Counted from the first letter of the stretch, positions 25,720-36,600 are shown. The stretch is 64,000 bases of DNA from Cytophagaceae bacterium ABcell3 (GCA_030913385.1 CP133159.1:1076584-1140583), one strand, 5' to 3'. The notes: generated from the letters alone by a model not told the origin. Made by a program: numbers and translations.

Positions 25720-26399
25720 TAATTCCCGTGCTTTCTAACAAAATTACGCAGGTAAATTACAGATTCATCTCTGCCTTCCTGGTCTCTGGAAATGTATTGT
25801 TCTCTTTCTTTAACCAATTCTTCTACCCTTTCATTCGTCGGTTCTTCTATTTTTCCATTATCAGCTTTTGTGTCATCTGAAGGCTGCTTTTCCGGCTTTG
25901 AAGGCTGTTTTTCAGGTGCGATAGAAGATTGAACAACATTGATGCCGTCGAATGCGTGCTCTTCTTCAAAATAGATGCATTTTCCATCTTTATCGGAGCA
26001 AACTTGGTAAGTGATTTCTACTGCTATGACAGGGTTTTCTTCTAAAACCCTGACTTTTTGTCTAAACTCTGCTTTTTCGGTAAAGTAGGTGTAGTCCCCT
26101 TCAAAGATTTCGCTATACTTTGTTTTAGGGTTTATAGCCTGCACGTCTCCTTCTATTTGATAGGAGGGGTGAGGCTCAAACGAAAATTCTGTCGGCATTG
26201 GGCCGTCTAGTTCAAAATCAGAAGAGTACATATACCAAGGCTGTTTTATGTCAGCCTTGAATATAAGCTCAATAGTTTCGCCAGCTTTTACCTCAGACTT
26301 AGATGTTTCATAGCTCCAAGAAGCTGGATTTGCCCCTTGTGCAAAAGCAGATACAATAGTGGCAATAGTTAATAGGACAAGAAGGCTTATTTTTCGCAT
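25719..26399 (-). CDS. Exported DsbD alpha-domain protein
   Basis: 226 residues. After the signal peptide (ending VSAFAQG) comes an immunoglobulin-like DsbD N-terminal domain at about 25-150: SKSEVKAGETIELIFKADIK, then the VEITYQVCSDKDGKCIYFEE stretch containing the two active-site Cys (Q-V-C...K-C). The last about 70 residues are a charged linker (EKQPSKPEKQPSDD...). It overlaps dsbD by one base, so the two proteins are made together and probably replace a single three-domain DsbD. Confidence 0.88.
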   Translation of the reverse strand: MRKISLLVLLTIATIVSAFAQGANPASWSYETSKSEVKAGETIELIFKADIKQPWYMYSSDFELDGPMPTEFSFEPHPSYQIEGDVQAINPKTKYSEIFEGDYTYFTEKAEFRQKVRVLEENPVIAVEITYQVCSDKDGKCIYFEEEHAFDGINVVQSSIAPEKQPSKPEKQPSDDTKADNGKIEEPTNERVEELVKEREQYISRDQEGRDESVIYLRNFVRKHGN

Positions 26400-26411
26400 T
26401 TCTTCTTTATT

Positions 26412-27773
26412 TTATTTCTTTTCACCAGCATAATGTTTGTAAAACATGACAATGGTTTCTATGCCTTTAATATAGTTAAAAATCTTAAAATTTTCATTCG
26501 GAGAATGTATGGCGTCAGACTCCAATCCAAAACCTAATAGTACAGTTTTTATGCCAAGTTCTTTCTCTATCAAACTTACCACTGGAATACTTCCACCCTC
26601 GCGCATAGGTACGGGTGTTTTTCCCCAAACATCTTCAAATGCTTTGCTAGCTGCAATGTATTCTGCCGAATTTGTAGATATAACGGCAGGTTCGCCTCCA
26701 TGATGTGGTTTTACATTAACTTTTACGCTTGGTGGCGCTATTTTAGTAAAATGCTCCTGAAAAAGCTTGGTAATTTCTTCTGAGCTTTGATTTGGTACCA
26801 GTCTCATGGAAATTTTAGCATAGGCGCTTGAAGGGAGTACTGTTTTGGCTCCTTCTCCTATATAACCGCCCCAAATTCCATTGACATCCAAAGAAGGCCT
26901 GATAGATACCCGCTCAAGGGTAGAATAACCTGCTTCTCCGTGAAGCTCCCCAATTCCTAACGTTTTTTTAAATGCTTCCGGTTCAAATGGAAGCTGCGAA
27001 AGTTCTTCTCTCTCTTCTTTTGAAAGGACTTTTACTTTATCATAAAACCCAGGTATTGTAATATGATTGTCTTTATCTTTTAATGAGGCAATCATTTCAC
27101 ATAAAATGTTGACCGGGTTCCCTATGGCTCCCCCATAAACACCAGAGTGTAAATCTCTGTTAGGGCCGATAACTTCTACTTCGAGATAGCTTAGGCCGCG
27201 CAAACCTGTAGTGATGGTAGGGCATTCATTAGAAAATATCCCTGTATCGGATATTAATGCGATATCGGCTTTTACCAACTCCTTGTTCTCACGAATAAAA
27301 TTGTCTAAGCTGTCAGAACCTATCTCTTCTTCGCCCTCTATCATAAACTTCACATTGCATGGCAAAGTGTCATGCTGAAGCATTATTTCTAGTGCTTTTA
27401 CATGCATGTACATTTGCCCTTTGTCATCACTGGCGCCTCTTGCATAAATTTTTTCATCTTTTATGACAGGTTCAAACGGAGGGGAGTTCCATAGGTTCAA
27501 TGGATCAGGTGGCTGCACGTCATAGTGGCCATAAACGAGAATTACCGGAAGGCTTTCATCTACAATTTTTTCAGCATAGACTACAGGGTTTCCTTCTGTT
27601 GGTATAAGCCTGGCATTGTCAGCTCCGGCTTTAGTCAGTGCATCTTTGACATACTCTGCTGCGCGTGTCATATCATCTTTATGTCGACTGTCAGCGCTTA
27701 CAGAAGGTATTTTTAGCAGTTCTATGAGCTCTTGTATAAATCGCTCTTGGTTTTTTTCTACATATTCTCTCAT
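26412..27773 (-). CDS. M20-family dipeptidase
   Basis: 453-residue zinc dipeptidase of the M20 (CNDP/carnosinase-like) group, cytosolic. Zinc and catalytic positions are recognisable: VYGHYDVQPPD (His and Asp), ARGASDDKGQMYMH (bridging Asp), MIEGEEEIGSDSLD (Glu pair) and DAIHSPNENF (last His). The lid domain sits at about 185-300 (GLRGLSYLEVEV, DLHSGVYGGAIGNP). The ATG at 27773 is used; the frame's earlier codon at 27779 is TTG. It is 12 bp upstream of the DsbD alpha gene, so possibly in one operon. Confidence 0.93.
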   Translation of the reverse strand: MREYVEKNQERFIQELIELLKIPSVSADSRHKDDMTRAAEYVKDALTKAGADNARLIPTEGNPVVYAEKIVDESLPVILVYGHYDVQPPDPLNLWNSPPFEPVIKDEKIYARGASDDKGQMYMHVKALEIMLQHDTLPCNVKFMIEGEEEIGSDSLDNFIRENKELVKADIALISDTGIFSNECPTITTGLRGLSYLEVEVIGPNRDLHSGVYGGAIGNPVNILCEMIASLKDKDNHITIPGFYDKVKVLSKEEREELSQLPFEPEAFKKTLGIGELHGEAGYSTLERVSIRPSLDVNGIWGGYIGEGAKTVLPSSAYAKISMRLVPNQSSEEITKLFQEHFTKIAPPSVKVNVKPHHGGEPAVISTNSAEYIAASKAFEDVWGKTPVPMREGGSIPVVSLIEKELGIKTVLLGFGLESDAIHSPNENFKIFNYIKGIETIVMFYKHYAGEKK

Positions 27774-27889
27774 AATCAATCAGCTTAAATACAATTTTAA
27801 CAATATTTTTTATCCTTATACAGATTTTAGCGGTAAATTCTTAACTAAATAGTAGGTCGGAGGGTTAAATTAAAAAAAGAGGGGGTGGT

Positions 27890-28723
27890 ATGAAGGCAAA
27901 TAAGATATTGTTTCCAACAGACTTTTCAGAAAAATCTAAAAACGCATTAGCTTATGCTGTCAATCTGGCAGCGAGAATGAAAGGTGAGCTGATCGTGTTT
28001 CACTCAAGTCATTATCCACGTTACAGTAGTGATATTTCTTTGGACTCTATAGACCGTGAATATGAAGAAAGGTTTCGGCAAGATGAGTCCAAACTGGAAA
28101 GGATTGTCGGTGAAGTGCGCGATATGAATGGTGATGTGCCTTGTAGGTATATCTTAAAGCACGGAATGGCTGCTGATAACATTGTTTCGCTTGTAAAGGA
28201 TGAGCATATTTCTTTGATAGTTATAGGGACTGGTGGCAATGAAGCTGGCAATGGCTTTCTGCCAGGAAGTGTAACGGCAGATTTGGTAGAAAAAGCTTCC
28301 TGCCCTGTATTTGCCATTCCTGCAAATGCAGCTTTTAAGGATTTTCGCCGGGTTATGTTTGCTAGCGAACTATCTGACGCTGATGTGCCTGCTTTATGTG
28401 AGCTTTCTGATTTTGCAAAGACATTCGAAGCAGATATTACTGTATTGAATATTAGCGATGAAGATGACGCCGACCATTACAAACGTTATGAGGAGTTTAA
28501 AGATAAGGTAGTCAATTGCCTTGGTTATGACCGGCTTGAATATGAGCATGGCCTGAATAAAAATATTCTTAAGGGCATTTCTGAATATACGTCCGGGCAC
28601 CATCCTGATGCATTGGTAATGGCTACCCATCGCAGAAAAGGGATTAATAAGCTTTTACGGCCGAGTATTACCAGAAAAATGGCATTAAATACCAATGTGC
28701 CACTTCTAGCTTTGCATGTATAG
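27890..28723 (+). CDS. Tandem-domain universal stress protein
   Basis: 277 residues containing two UspA folds. Domain one (1-145): KILFPTDFSEKSKNALAYAV, HGMAADNIV, and the nucleotide-phosphate loop IVIGTGGNEAGNGFLPGSV. Domain two (about 150-277): RVMFASELSDADVPAL and VMATHRRKGINKLLRPSI, its loop less canonical. Tandem Usps of this kind are common in the phylum and respond to starvation or stress. ATP binding in domain one is inferred. Confidence 0.9.
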   Translation: MKANKILFPTDFSEKSKNALAYAVNLAARMKGELIVFHSSHYPRYSSDISLDSIDREYEERFRQDESKLERIVGEVRDMNGDVPCRYILKHGMAADNIVSLVKDEHISLIVIGTGGNEAGNGFLPGSVTADLVEKASCPVFAIPANAAFKDFRRVMFASELSDADVPALCELSDFAKTFEADITVLNISDEDDADHYKRYEEFKDKVVNCLGYDRLEYEHGLNKNILKGISEYTSGHHPDALVMATHRRKGINKLLRPSITRKMALNTNVPLLALHV

Positions 28724-28790
28724 CGAGTTGTGCGCGAGGAGAAGGTTGTGCTGTAGGACTTATATGAAATGACTGGCCCAAGGACATATA

Positions 28791-28956
28791 ATCTGAAATA
28801 TGCATTAGGATTTTCTATTGCGTGGCAAAATATATCAAATCAGACGCTTCGCTAGCATTTGGTCTTTAACCATAGAACCACTATGCTTTGCAAACCCAAT
28901 ACGCTGATTTTTTGTTCTTTTGCCCCTTATAACATAATCTAATGCATAATTCAGGT
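28791..28956. repeat. Palindromic MITE family 2, copy A (166 bp)
   Basis: Nearly the same sequence as copy B at 40808. Ends are inverted: ATCTGAAATATGCATTAG left and ACCTGAATTATGCATTAG (reverse complement) right; the arms continue with GGCAAAA on both sides, so the whole unit can fold into one long hairpin. Shared core words include AAATCAGACGCTTCGCT, CTTTGCAAACC and GCTGATTTTTTGTTCTTTT. No ORF. It occupies most of the 386-bp gap between the usp and NADH dehydrogenase genes; the rest of the gap shows nothing. Confidence 0.85.
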
Positions 28957-29109
28957 GAAAAGAATAAATCATTGGGTGTATTTTCTGGTTTTTTGTTTAC
29001 TGGTTTGCGGCCTCTAAAAAAGCGTATTGTTTTGTTCTTTAAACATTATTATTTGTAGGCTGTTAGTAATAAAAGTTTTTCAAGGGAATTTTAAATCCAT
29101 TATTTTTTT

Positions 29110-30507
29110 ATGGAATACCGTAGTGCGAATTTTGATCTGAATAATGGGCAGGGCAAAAACGAAGAGCCGAAAAGCAGGGTGTCTATGAATATCCCTGACT
29201 CTGACAAGCCTCGGGTAGTGGTGATCGGTGGCGGCTTTGCCGGTGTCGAAATCGTCAAAACCCTTGGCAGGGACAACCCTTTTCAGGTAGTGCTGTTAGA
29301 TAAGAATAATTTCCATAATTTTCAGCCTTTGATGTACCAAGTGGCTACAGCAGGCTTAGAACCTGATGCCATTGCAGCACCTTTGAGACGTATTTTTAAA
29401 GGGTATAAAGATTTTTATTTCCGAATGGCTAAGGTCAACCGGATATTTCCCTCTGAAAACTGTATTAATACCAGTATCGGGCGTTTGAAATATGATTTTT
29501 TGGTAATTGCAACTGGTTCTAAAACCAATTACTATGGCATGGAGAACGTTAAAAAGAACTCTGTGCCAATGAAAAAAATACCTGAGGCGCTAGATTTGAG
29601 GAGTAAAATCCTTCAAAATTTTGAACAGGCCTTGTTGGTTTCAGATCCAGAAGTTCGTAGTAGCCTTCTTGATGTAGTTATTGTTGGAGGAGGGCCAACA
29701 GGCGTGGAGTTGGCAGGAGCTATAGCAGAGCTCAAAAAGCATGTGCTGCCTAACGATCTCCCAGAGCTGGATTTTACTAAAATGGATATTTACCTCATTG
29801 AAGCAGCTCCTCAGCTATTGAATGGCATGTCGGCAAATGCTTCAAAAAAGGCATTGAAATACCTTGATGATTTTGGTGTTCATGTGATGCTCAATACCAC
29901 TGTAAAAAATTATGATGGGTACATTGTAGAGTTTGGCGATGGCAAGAAGATTGTGAGCCAAAGCCTGATATGGGCGGCAGGCGTTATGGGCTCTATTATA
30001 GAAGGGATTGACCCTGAGGTTATCAAAGGTAACAGGTATCATGTAGATTTGTTCTGCAGGATAAAAGGATATGAAAACCTCTACTGTATTGGCGATGTCG
30101 CTGGTATGTATACACCTGAAATACCTAGAGGTCACCCTATGGTAGCGCAAGTGGCTATTCAACAAGGACGCTTAGTGGCTAAAAACCTGCTTAGAATGCA
30201 CAAAAATAAAACTCCTAAGCCATTTAAATACAACGACAAAGGCAGTATGGCTACAATAGGTAGAAACCGTGCGGTAGTAGACCTGCCGAATTGGAAGTTT
30301 GCTGGTGTTTTTGCATGGCTTGTATGGATGTTTGTGCACATTATTTCTTTGGTGGGGTTTCGTAACAAGGTTGCTGTTTTCTTTAACTGGGTATGGAACT
30401 ACTTTACCTATGACCGCGCTACTCGACTGATTATAAGGCCTTGGGTGAAACATGAACAAAAAAAGGAAAAATTAGAAAGAGATTCTATAAAGGTTCGGAA
30501 AGGATAA
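29110..30507 (+). CDS. ndh: Type II NADH:quinone oxidoreductase
   Basis: 465 residues. Two dinucleotide sites are present: FAD at VVVIGGGFAGVEIVKTLG (about 35) and NADH at VVIVGGGPTGVELAGAIAE (about 195), plus the second FAD contact LYCIGDVAGM. A C-terminal amphipathic/membrane stretch (AGVFAWLVWMFVHIISLVGF) anchors it to the inner membrane. It passes electrons from NADH to quinone without pumping protons. The first about 35 residues (to MNIPDSDKP) are longer than usual and a start at the ATG near 29185 is possible. Its 3' end overlaps the convergent OmpA-type gene by 23 bp. Confidence 0.9.
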   Translation: MEYRSANFDLNNGQGKNEEPKSRVSMNIPDSDKPRVVVIGGGFAGVEIVKTLGRDNPFQVVLLDKNNFHNFQPLMYQVATAGLEPDAIAAPLRRIFKGYKDFYFRMAKVNRIFPSENCINTSIGRLKYDFLVIATGSKTNYYGMENVKKNSVPMKKIPEALDLRSKILQNFEQALLVSDPEVRSSLLDVVIVGGGPTGVELAGAIAELKKHVLPNDLPELDFTKMDIYLIEAAPQLLNGMSANASKKALKYLDDFGVHVMLNTTVKNYDGYIVEFGDGKKIVSQSLIWAAGVMGSIIEGIDPEVIKGNRYHVDLFCRIKGYENLYCIGDVAGMYTPEIPRGHPMVAQVAIQQGRLVAKNLLRMHKNKTPKPFKYNDKGSMATIGRNRAVVDLPNWKFAGVFAWLVWMFVHIISLVGFRNKVAVFFNWVWNYFTYDRATRLIIRPWVKHEQKKEKLERDSIKVRKG

Positions 30508-32695
30508 ATAGAGATGCCTTGCCTGTATAACTGTTACTTTCTATTTCAATTTCAGAAAAGCTTGTTGCATTCTTAACCTTTAGCACCAGTTTAGATTGTG
30601 TACTTGGCAAAATTTCGTCTGGGGCTTGCGCTAGTGTTAGGTTTTTAGGAAACTTAATGTCTGTTATTTTTAAAGGGGCATTTCCTGTGTTGCTTAGCAA
30701 AAATGTGACTAAGCTGTTTTCTTGCAATGGGGTTTTGGCAACAGGCTTCTCTATAAATAAATGCGCATAGGCTGTATCTGATCTATTGATAATGGAGGTT
30801 TGCATTTCGACCCGCCTTGCTTTTGCTGCTGCTGTGCTGTATATGTCATTCGCCGGTGCCGTTTGATTGCTGTAGTCAATCGTATTAGTTTTATATGCTC
30901 CATAAGGAACTTCTGTAATTACCAATGACGGCAAACTGTCATTTGCGGTGTCGATGTATTTTTTAAGTACGCCACCATTAAAGGTTTTTAGATAATTTTT
31001 GATGCTCCGTATTCTTCTTAATGTTAAGTTGAAATTGTAGTTGTTAGAAGCTAAGGGTGATGCATGACCAGATAAGGTTATGTGTACTTGGTGATTTTGC
31101 TCTAGTGCTTCTAATATTTTTCCAGATAAGAGCTTCAGGTCTTGCATACCTTTTTCCACATGGGAAGAAAAGAAATGCTGAATACTTTCTTTCATTGCTG
31201 ACGATATATCACTGTTGGTCGCCTCTTTTAGATAGGAAGGTTTTAAATCTATGTATGATGTATAAAGCGCTTCATAAGATTGCGATGTTTCTTGTAGTAT
31301 AGAGTTTGGATCAGGTTGGTCGTTATGAAAATATAGGTTAATGGCTGAAAGGCCTTTTGGCGCCACTGGAGTTTTTTGGGCTATCCTTTGGATGGTATCA
31401 GCTTTAGGAGGCTTTTCCTCTTTTGCTTTATATCCCTTAGCTAGCCAAATGTCATTACAGCAGTTCTCGTTTCTTGAAGTTAGCGAACCTGTCCTGTTTG
31501 AAATGAATACAGCCCCTTCTTTATTAAAAGGCTTAAAATATAAATCGTTAGCACTTGAATTTATCGGGTAGCCAAGGTTTTTAGGTGTGCTAAGATTTCT
31601 CAGACTTCCTTTGCTTTGAAAAATGTCATACCCGCCTAATCCTTTGTGCCAATTGGAGCTGAAGTATAGTATTTTATTGTGCGCATCATAGTATGGAGAA
31701 ATTTCATCCTCTAAAGTATTGACGGTTGGGCCCAGGTTTTTAGGAGCGCTAAATGATCCATTTTGCAGCATGCTATACCAGATGTCTAAGCCGCCCTCTC
31801 CGCCAGGCCTGTCCGACGAGAATAGAAGAACCTCTACACCATCAATTAAGACTATGGATGGATTTGTGGTTGTATACCCCTCTAAGTTAATGTTCAACGG
31901 CTGTGGACCTTTTTCTTTTTCTGTGTAGTAAATATCACACTTGAACAAATTGTCGCAAGCGGTAAAGTATAAGCGGTTGTTATAATATCCAGAGCAAGCA
32001 TTAACAATGTGTTTGTCTTTCAGGGTAAAGTTTTCAAAGAGCGGTGTACGTTTTTGCCACTCTTTATTTTTATATATGGTTTGATGCAGTGTTAAATAGT
32101 TGCTGGTTTGGGTCTTTGCTTTCGGGTCAGTTTCGTCTTGAAAAGTGGAGTATAAAAGAGTGGTATCGTTTATAATACATAACCCTATTTCTGAGTAATC
32201 GGTATTCACGTTAGTGCCTGCATTAGTTATTTCTACCAACACCGAGTCTTTTACTAAGTGTTGCGCAAATTTGCAGGCTTCAATTTCTTGATTGGCCTTT
32301 TTGTAATACCATGTGTTTTTATTTTTTGTCTGTTTAGAATATTTTTCAAAGTACTGGTGTGCGGAATTGTAGTTGCCAAGATTTTTTAACATCATGCCCA
32401 GCCAAAAGGCACTTTCAGGAAAAGCCATAATGCTGTCTTTATAAAACACCTGCTTGTACTGTCGTGCAGCTTTTTCGTAATCAGCCCCTTTTTTCAAAGC
32501 CTCGGCATACGCATATTGTGTTTTTATGTTAGAAGGGTCTATGTCTAATGCTTGCTTGTAATATAAAGCTGCTCCGTAATAATCCTTTTCAGCATAAGCT
32601 TGTTCAGCATATATAAGATAATGCTTTTGCCCGTATGATGAAAAGCTAACCAGTAAACATAGCAGGGGTATGTATTTTACATAAATAGTGGGCAT
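30485..32695 (-). CDS. OmpA-family protein with TPR and PD40 repeats
   Basis: 736 residues: signal peptide (LLCLLVSFSSYGQ), TPR-like helices at about 25-140 (AYAEKDYYGAALYYKQALDI), PD40/WD40-like blades at about 150-400 (LLFSSDRPGGEGGLDIW, ILYFSSNWHKGLGGYDIF), then an OmpA C-terminal peptidoglycan-binding domain near 540-630 (QVHITLSGHASPLASNNYNF, LTLRRIRSIKNYL). A further about 70 residues (LVTFLLSNTGNAPLKITDI) look like an added Ig-like module. This resembles the T9SS protein PorE but lacks its carboxypeptidase-regulatory domain. It is the last gene of a three-gene cassette after PorP/SprF, overlapping it by 19 bp. Confidence 0.85.
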   Translation of the reverse strand: MPTIYVKYIPLLCLLVSFSSYGQKHYLIYAEQAYAEKDYYGAALYYKQALDIDPSNIKTQYAYAEALKKGADYEKAARQYKQVFYKDSIMAFPESAFWLGMMLKNLGNYNSAHQYFEKYSKQTKNKNTWYYKKANQEIEACKFAQHLVKDSVLVEITNAGTNVNTDYSEIGLCIINDTTLLYSTFQDETDPKAKTQTSNYLTLHQTIYKNKEWQKRTPLFENFTLKDKHIVNACSGYYNNRLYFTACDNLFKCDIYYTEKEKGPQPLNINLEGYTTTNPSIVLIDGVEVLLFSSDRPGGEGGLDIWYSMLQNGSFSAPKNLGPTVNTLEDEISPYYDAHNKILYFSSNWHKGLGGYDIFQSKGSLRNLSTPKNLGYPINSSANDLYFKPFNKEGAVFISNRTGSLTSRNENCCNDIWLAKGYKAKEEKPPKADTIQRIAQKTPVAPKGLSAINLYFHNDQPDPNSILQETSQSYEALYTSYIDLKPSYLKEATNSDISSAMKESIQHFFSSHVEKGMQDLKLLSGKILEALEQNHQVHITLSGHASPLASNNYNFNLTLRRIRSIKNYLKTFNGGVLKKYIDTANDSLPSLVITEVPYGAYKTNTIDYSNQTAPANDIYSTAAAKARRVEMQTSIINRSDTAYAHLFIEKPVAKTPLQENSLVTFLLSNTGNAPLKITDIKFPKNLTLAQAPDEILPSTQSKLVLKVKNATSFSEIEIESNSYTGKASLFILSEPL

Positions 32696-33681
32696 GTTTT
32701 ATATTGCTTTCTATCCTGTTTTTCCGGTATAAGGTAAATCAGTGCAAATTCAAGGCCGCCCCTGAAATGGCTTGCTGGTACAAGGTTGCTGTAATTAAAG
32801 TCGTAGCTGGCCCCGATATATAGATCATTTATATCCATGCCTACAGAAACAATGGCGGCATCTCCAACACGGGTTGAAAGTCCAGCATAAAAGTTTTTGT
32901 TTTCATAAGGAGAAAATGACAATTTATATTTTACTTGTCCGCCTACTACTAATTCTTGAAAAGTGCCTTGCCTGGCATACATAGCGTGCGGTATAAGCCA
33001 TGTCCTGCGAGTTACTTGTTGTGTTACTGAGCCATGGATTAACAAGCGCCTGTCCAGTCGGATGTCTTGGTTTGTGAAAAATGATTGCTCTGGGCGGTTA
33101 ATGTTAAATAATGATGCGCCAGCATTGGCTTGTGTTTTATTCCTTCTAGGCTTGTATTCCCAGAAAAGGCCAGCTCCTAAGTTAAGGTATGTCAGGCTGG
33201 TGGTATGAAAAACCTCTGCATTTTCTATGCCTAGATAATCACTTTCAAAAACCAGGTCGTCATAATTTAAGGTTCTTTGGGCAATGCCTGGTTGTATTCC
33301 AATGTACAGGTCTTGGTTGTTGTCTAGAGAGATTTTCCAAGAGGTGGAAAAATTCACATGTAAAGTTGAGAACCTAGAGTCACCGGCTTGGTCGTAGAAG
33401 AACTGAAGCCCGGCTGCGGCTTTTTTGTTCTCTGTCAAATTTCTGGCTTCTGCAGAGGCTCCAAAGGTTTGATATGGAATGGTCACAGAGCGCCACTGAG
33501 ACCTTCCAATGGCGGTAAGTCTGTAGCTTCCTTCAAAAGCACCAGTCATTCCTGGGTTTAACGTTAGGGGAGAGGCATAATATTGAGAAAAATGTATGTC
33601 CTGAGCTTGTGCGCTATTTAGAGTGAATAATGCAAAGCAAAAGAGACAGTGGGCGATATGTAGCGTCAGGGTTTTGATAAT
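32677..33681 (-). CDS. PorP/SprF-family type IX secretion outer-membrane protein
   Basis: A beta-barrel protein of the PorP/SprF family, which acts with T9SS cargo carrying type B signals. The conserved start of the mature part reads QDIHFSQYYASPLTLNPGMT, preceded by a hydrophobic signal peptide ending FTLNSAQAQ. That region lies upstream of the first ATG (33549), so the gene must start earlier, but no ATG, GTG or TTG is available. The frame opens just after the stop of the upstream gene; ATT at 33681 or CTG at 33669 are the candidates. I use ATT, giving 334 residues. Late strands such as GVDINDLYIGASYDFN-like (here GMDINDLYIGASYDFNYSN) are typical. Confidence 0.85.
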   Translation of the reverse strand: MIKTLTLHIAHCLFCFALFTLNSAQAQDIHFSQYYASPLTLNPGMTGAFEGSYRLTAIGRSQWRSVTIPYQTFGASAEARNLTENKKAAAGLQFFYDQAGDSRFSTLHVNFSTSWKISLDNNQDLYIGIQPGIAQRTLNYDDLVFESDYLGIENAEVFHTTSLTYLNLGAGLFWEYKPRRNKTQANAGASLFNINRPEQSFFTNQDIRLDRRLLIHGSVTQQVTRRTWLIPHAMYARQGTFQELVVGGQVKYKLSFSPYENKNFYAGLSTRVGDAAIVSVGMDINDLYIGASYDFNYSNLVPASHFRGGLEFALIYLIPEKQDRKQYKTCPLFM

Positions 33682-33685
33682 ACAC

Positions 33686-36600
33686 TTATCTTAGAAGGGT
33701 TATATTTCCTTTTTCGAAATACTTTCTTTCTCCCGGACATTTTGCTTCTAAATAATAAACAAACACCCCGGGATCTGCTGCACGCCCTTTGTAAGTTCCG
33801 TCCCAACCAATATCCTTGTTTTTTGTTTCAAAAACCTTTTCTCCCCATCGGTTATAAACGGTAAAGTAAAGCTCGTAAATATTCTCGCCTCGTACATACA
33901 GTATGTCATTTAACCCATCACCATTGGGAGAGAATGCATTGGGGACAAAAATATCCTGAGGGCCACAGAACACCTCTTTTACCACCACACTTAATGTAGT
34001 ATCCCTTTGGCAGTTTTCAGCTACCGGGTCAGTAACAGTGACCGTCCATGTTGTATTGGCGTCAGGGTATACACCTACCCTCGGAGCGTTTGCATTGTTC
34101 AGCCCATCCGCCGGTGTCCAGTTGTAAATATAGCCATGTTCTGGTCTTACAGTTAATGTTACCCTTTCTCCTTGCCAAATGGTGTCAGCGGAAATCTCTG
34201 CCTCTAATGGGTCAAAGAAGAGTCCCGAAATGGATACATTGGCGGTAGCGGTTGCTGTGCAGTTGTCTTCGTTGGTGGCAGTAACAGTATATTGGGTCGT
34301 AGTGTCTGGCTGTACTGTAATAACTGACCCATCTGTCGGTGATTGTATAGATGAATGGGGTTGCCAAGTGTAGGAGAGATCTTCTGGCTCCCCTATTGCT
34401 AATAACTCTAGTGGATCTGTGTTGCATATAATGGTGTCAGGCACTGCAACGGACACATTGCTCACACGAATGGTAATGCTATCTGTAGCAGGACAGTCTT
34501 TCTCATTATAGATTTTTACATAATAAGTATTGTAAGTATCCATAGGGTCCGCACTATAGGATGAGTCTAATGGTGATTGGTTCAATATGGGGTCAAAGTC
34601 TGGATTGGTTGACCAATAGTACCGTACAGGATTACCATTTGATTGGGAGACTAACTCCAGTGGTGGGGAATCATGGCATATAACAGTATCCCCCAAGATG
34701 CCTACATTGATGCTGTCTGCGTTTATTTGGTGAAATAACGTGTCCGAGCAATTGCTGTATGAAATTACCAAGGCATATTCTTGGCTTTCCGTTACTTCTA
34801 AAATAGGGTCTGGTATGGTAGGGTCGTTAAGTCCATTTTCGGGTATCCAGGTATAATGATGATCGGTCTGTTCGTCATGCTTTCTGCCCATTTGCAACTC
34901 TGTGCCCGGGCATACGGTAGTGTCTGGCAGGTTCCATATGCTGTCTGGTCTAACTACAATTTCCTGGTAAGTGGTGTCTGAAAGATTGCAGGTGCCGCTG
35001 TCTGCGACAATAAGTTTTATTAGATAATTTCCTCCTTCTGAATACGTATGTTGTGGATTTTTTTCAGTAGAAGTGGTTCCATCTCCAAAGTCCCAAAAGT
35101 ATCGGGTGCTGTTGTGAGAGGTGCTTCTATTTTCAAAGTTTAGCTCCAGATCCAGGTTGCACGTTAGCTCAGGTAGCAAGAAATCTGCATCCATGGCTGG
35201 CATATCAAAGTCAATTTTAAATACCGCACTGTTGCATGAGTGGTTGTTAGTCGGAGAAACAGCGCCGGGGTTAGGATGTATTGGGAAGTCGGAATTGTAG
35301 CCACAACCAGCACATGCTGCATGGTAAATCTTTCCACTACGGTCAAACCGACTGGTTCCACCGTCTACATGTTCATTGCTTACAGGACCTCCCATAAAAG
35401 TTGCATATGATAAGAAAGAGGCATCATCTTCCAATACCATTAAATAAAAGTCACTGCCATTGGTCGTGGATTGAAAGGCATTGGCGGTGATGTCTAAACC
35501 AGTGGTATATCCTGCATTGTTTCTGCCCAATTGGTTTGCTTCGCCACCCCATCCTGCCAGGTAGATTTTCTGACAGTGATCTACCAAAAATGCTGTTGGA
35601 GAAATATCTGGCGCCCCCGATCCAGTACCGAAGGCGGTAGACCATATGATGGAATCCAAACCTGAGGTAAATTTCGTGATAAATTGACCACTGTTAGGGT
35701 GGTTGTATTCTGCGTTATATATATATGTTTCTCCTTCTGCTTCTGTTTGTCCTAGCACGTAAACATTGTTTCTGTGATCTGTTTCAATAAAGTAAATCTG
35801 GTCGTATGAGTCATATCCATAGAAAGTTGCACGTAACAAGTCAGATCCATCTTTGCTAATGCTGGCAATATAACCATCGGAGCGCCCTGTGCCATGGTTA
35901 GGTTGTAGTATTCCGTCTGTAACTGGTGCATCAAGCGAGGCTGTGCCGCCTGCTACATAGACTTGTCCTGTACTGTCGAATGCTATTGAATACAGTGCAT
36001 CTGCATGTGAGCCACCTAAAAAAGTACTCCATTCCACATCAGATAAATCTGGTTTCAATTTGACCACGCATCCGTCTAGCTCTCCCGCATGTTCAGTTTG
36101 TACAGCGTTTGCGGTAACAGGAAAATCTGTTGACCTTGTACAAGAAGCAATGTACACACTGCCTTCCTGGTCGATGTCTATTTCTCCCCTTACTTCATCC
36201 GCATAATTGTATAGAAGGTGAATATGGGTACCTAGCCCATCAGTGTTGGTGCCACCAATAAGAGTCGACCCTAAAAGGTCTGTGCCATCTTGATTGAACT
36301 TTGTCACAAACATGTCGGTGCCATCTGGGAAATAGGTGCCCATTCCACGAGGGATGTAATTGATAGGAGGACCGCCTTTGAATGTGGTGTCATAAGCATT
36401 TTCAGTAACAGGAAAATCAGGCGAACCGGTCGTGCCAAACACATATAGCTCATCCCGGTTATTGACGATCATGCTATGGGGCATTTCGTCACTTTCCCCT
36501 CCCAGAAAAGTGGAATAGATCATGAATGTACCGGTGGTGTCATATTTTGTAATGGCAATATCTACAATGCCACCATTGAACTCCCGGTCATAAGCTCCCA

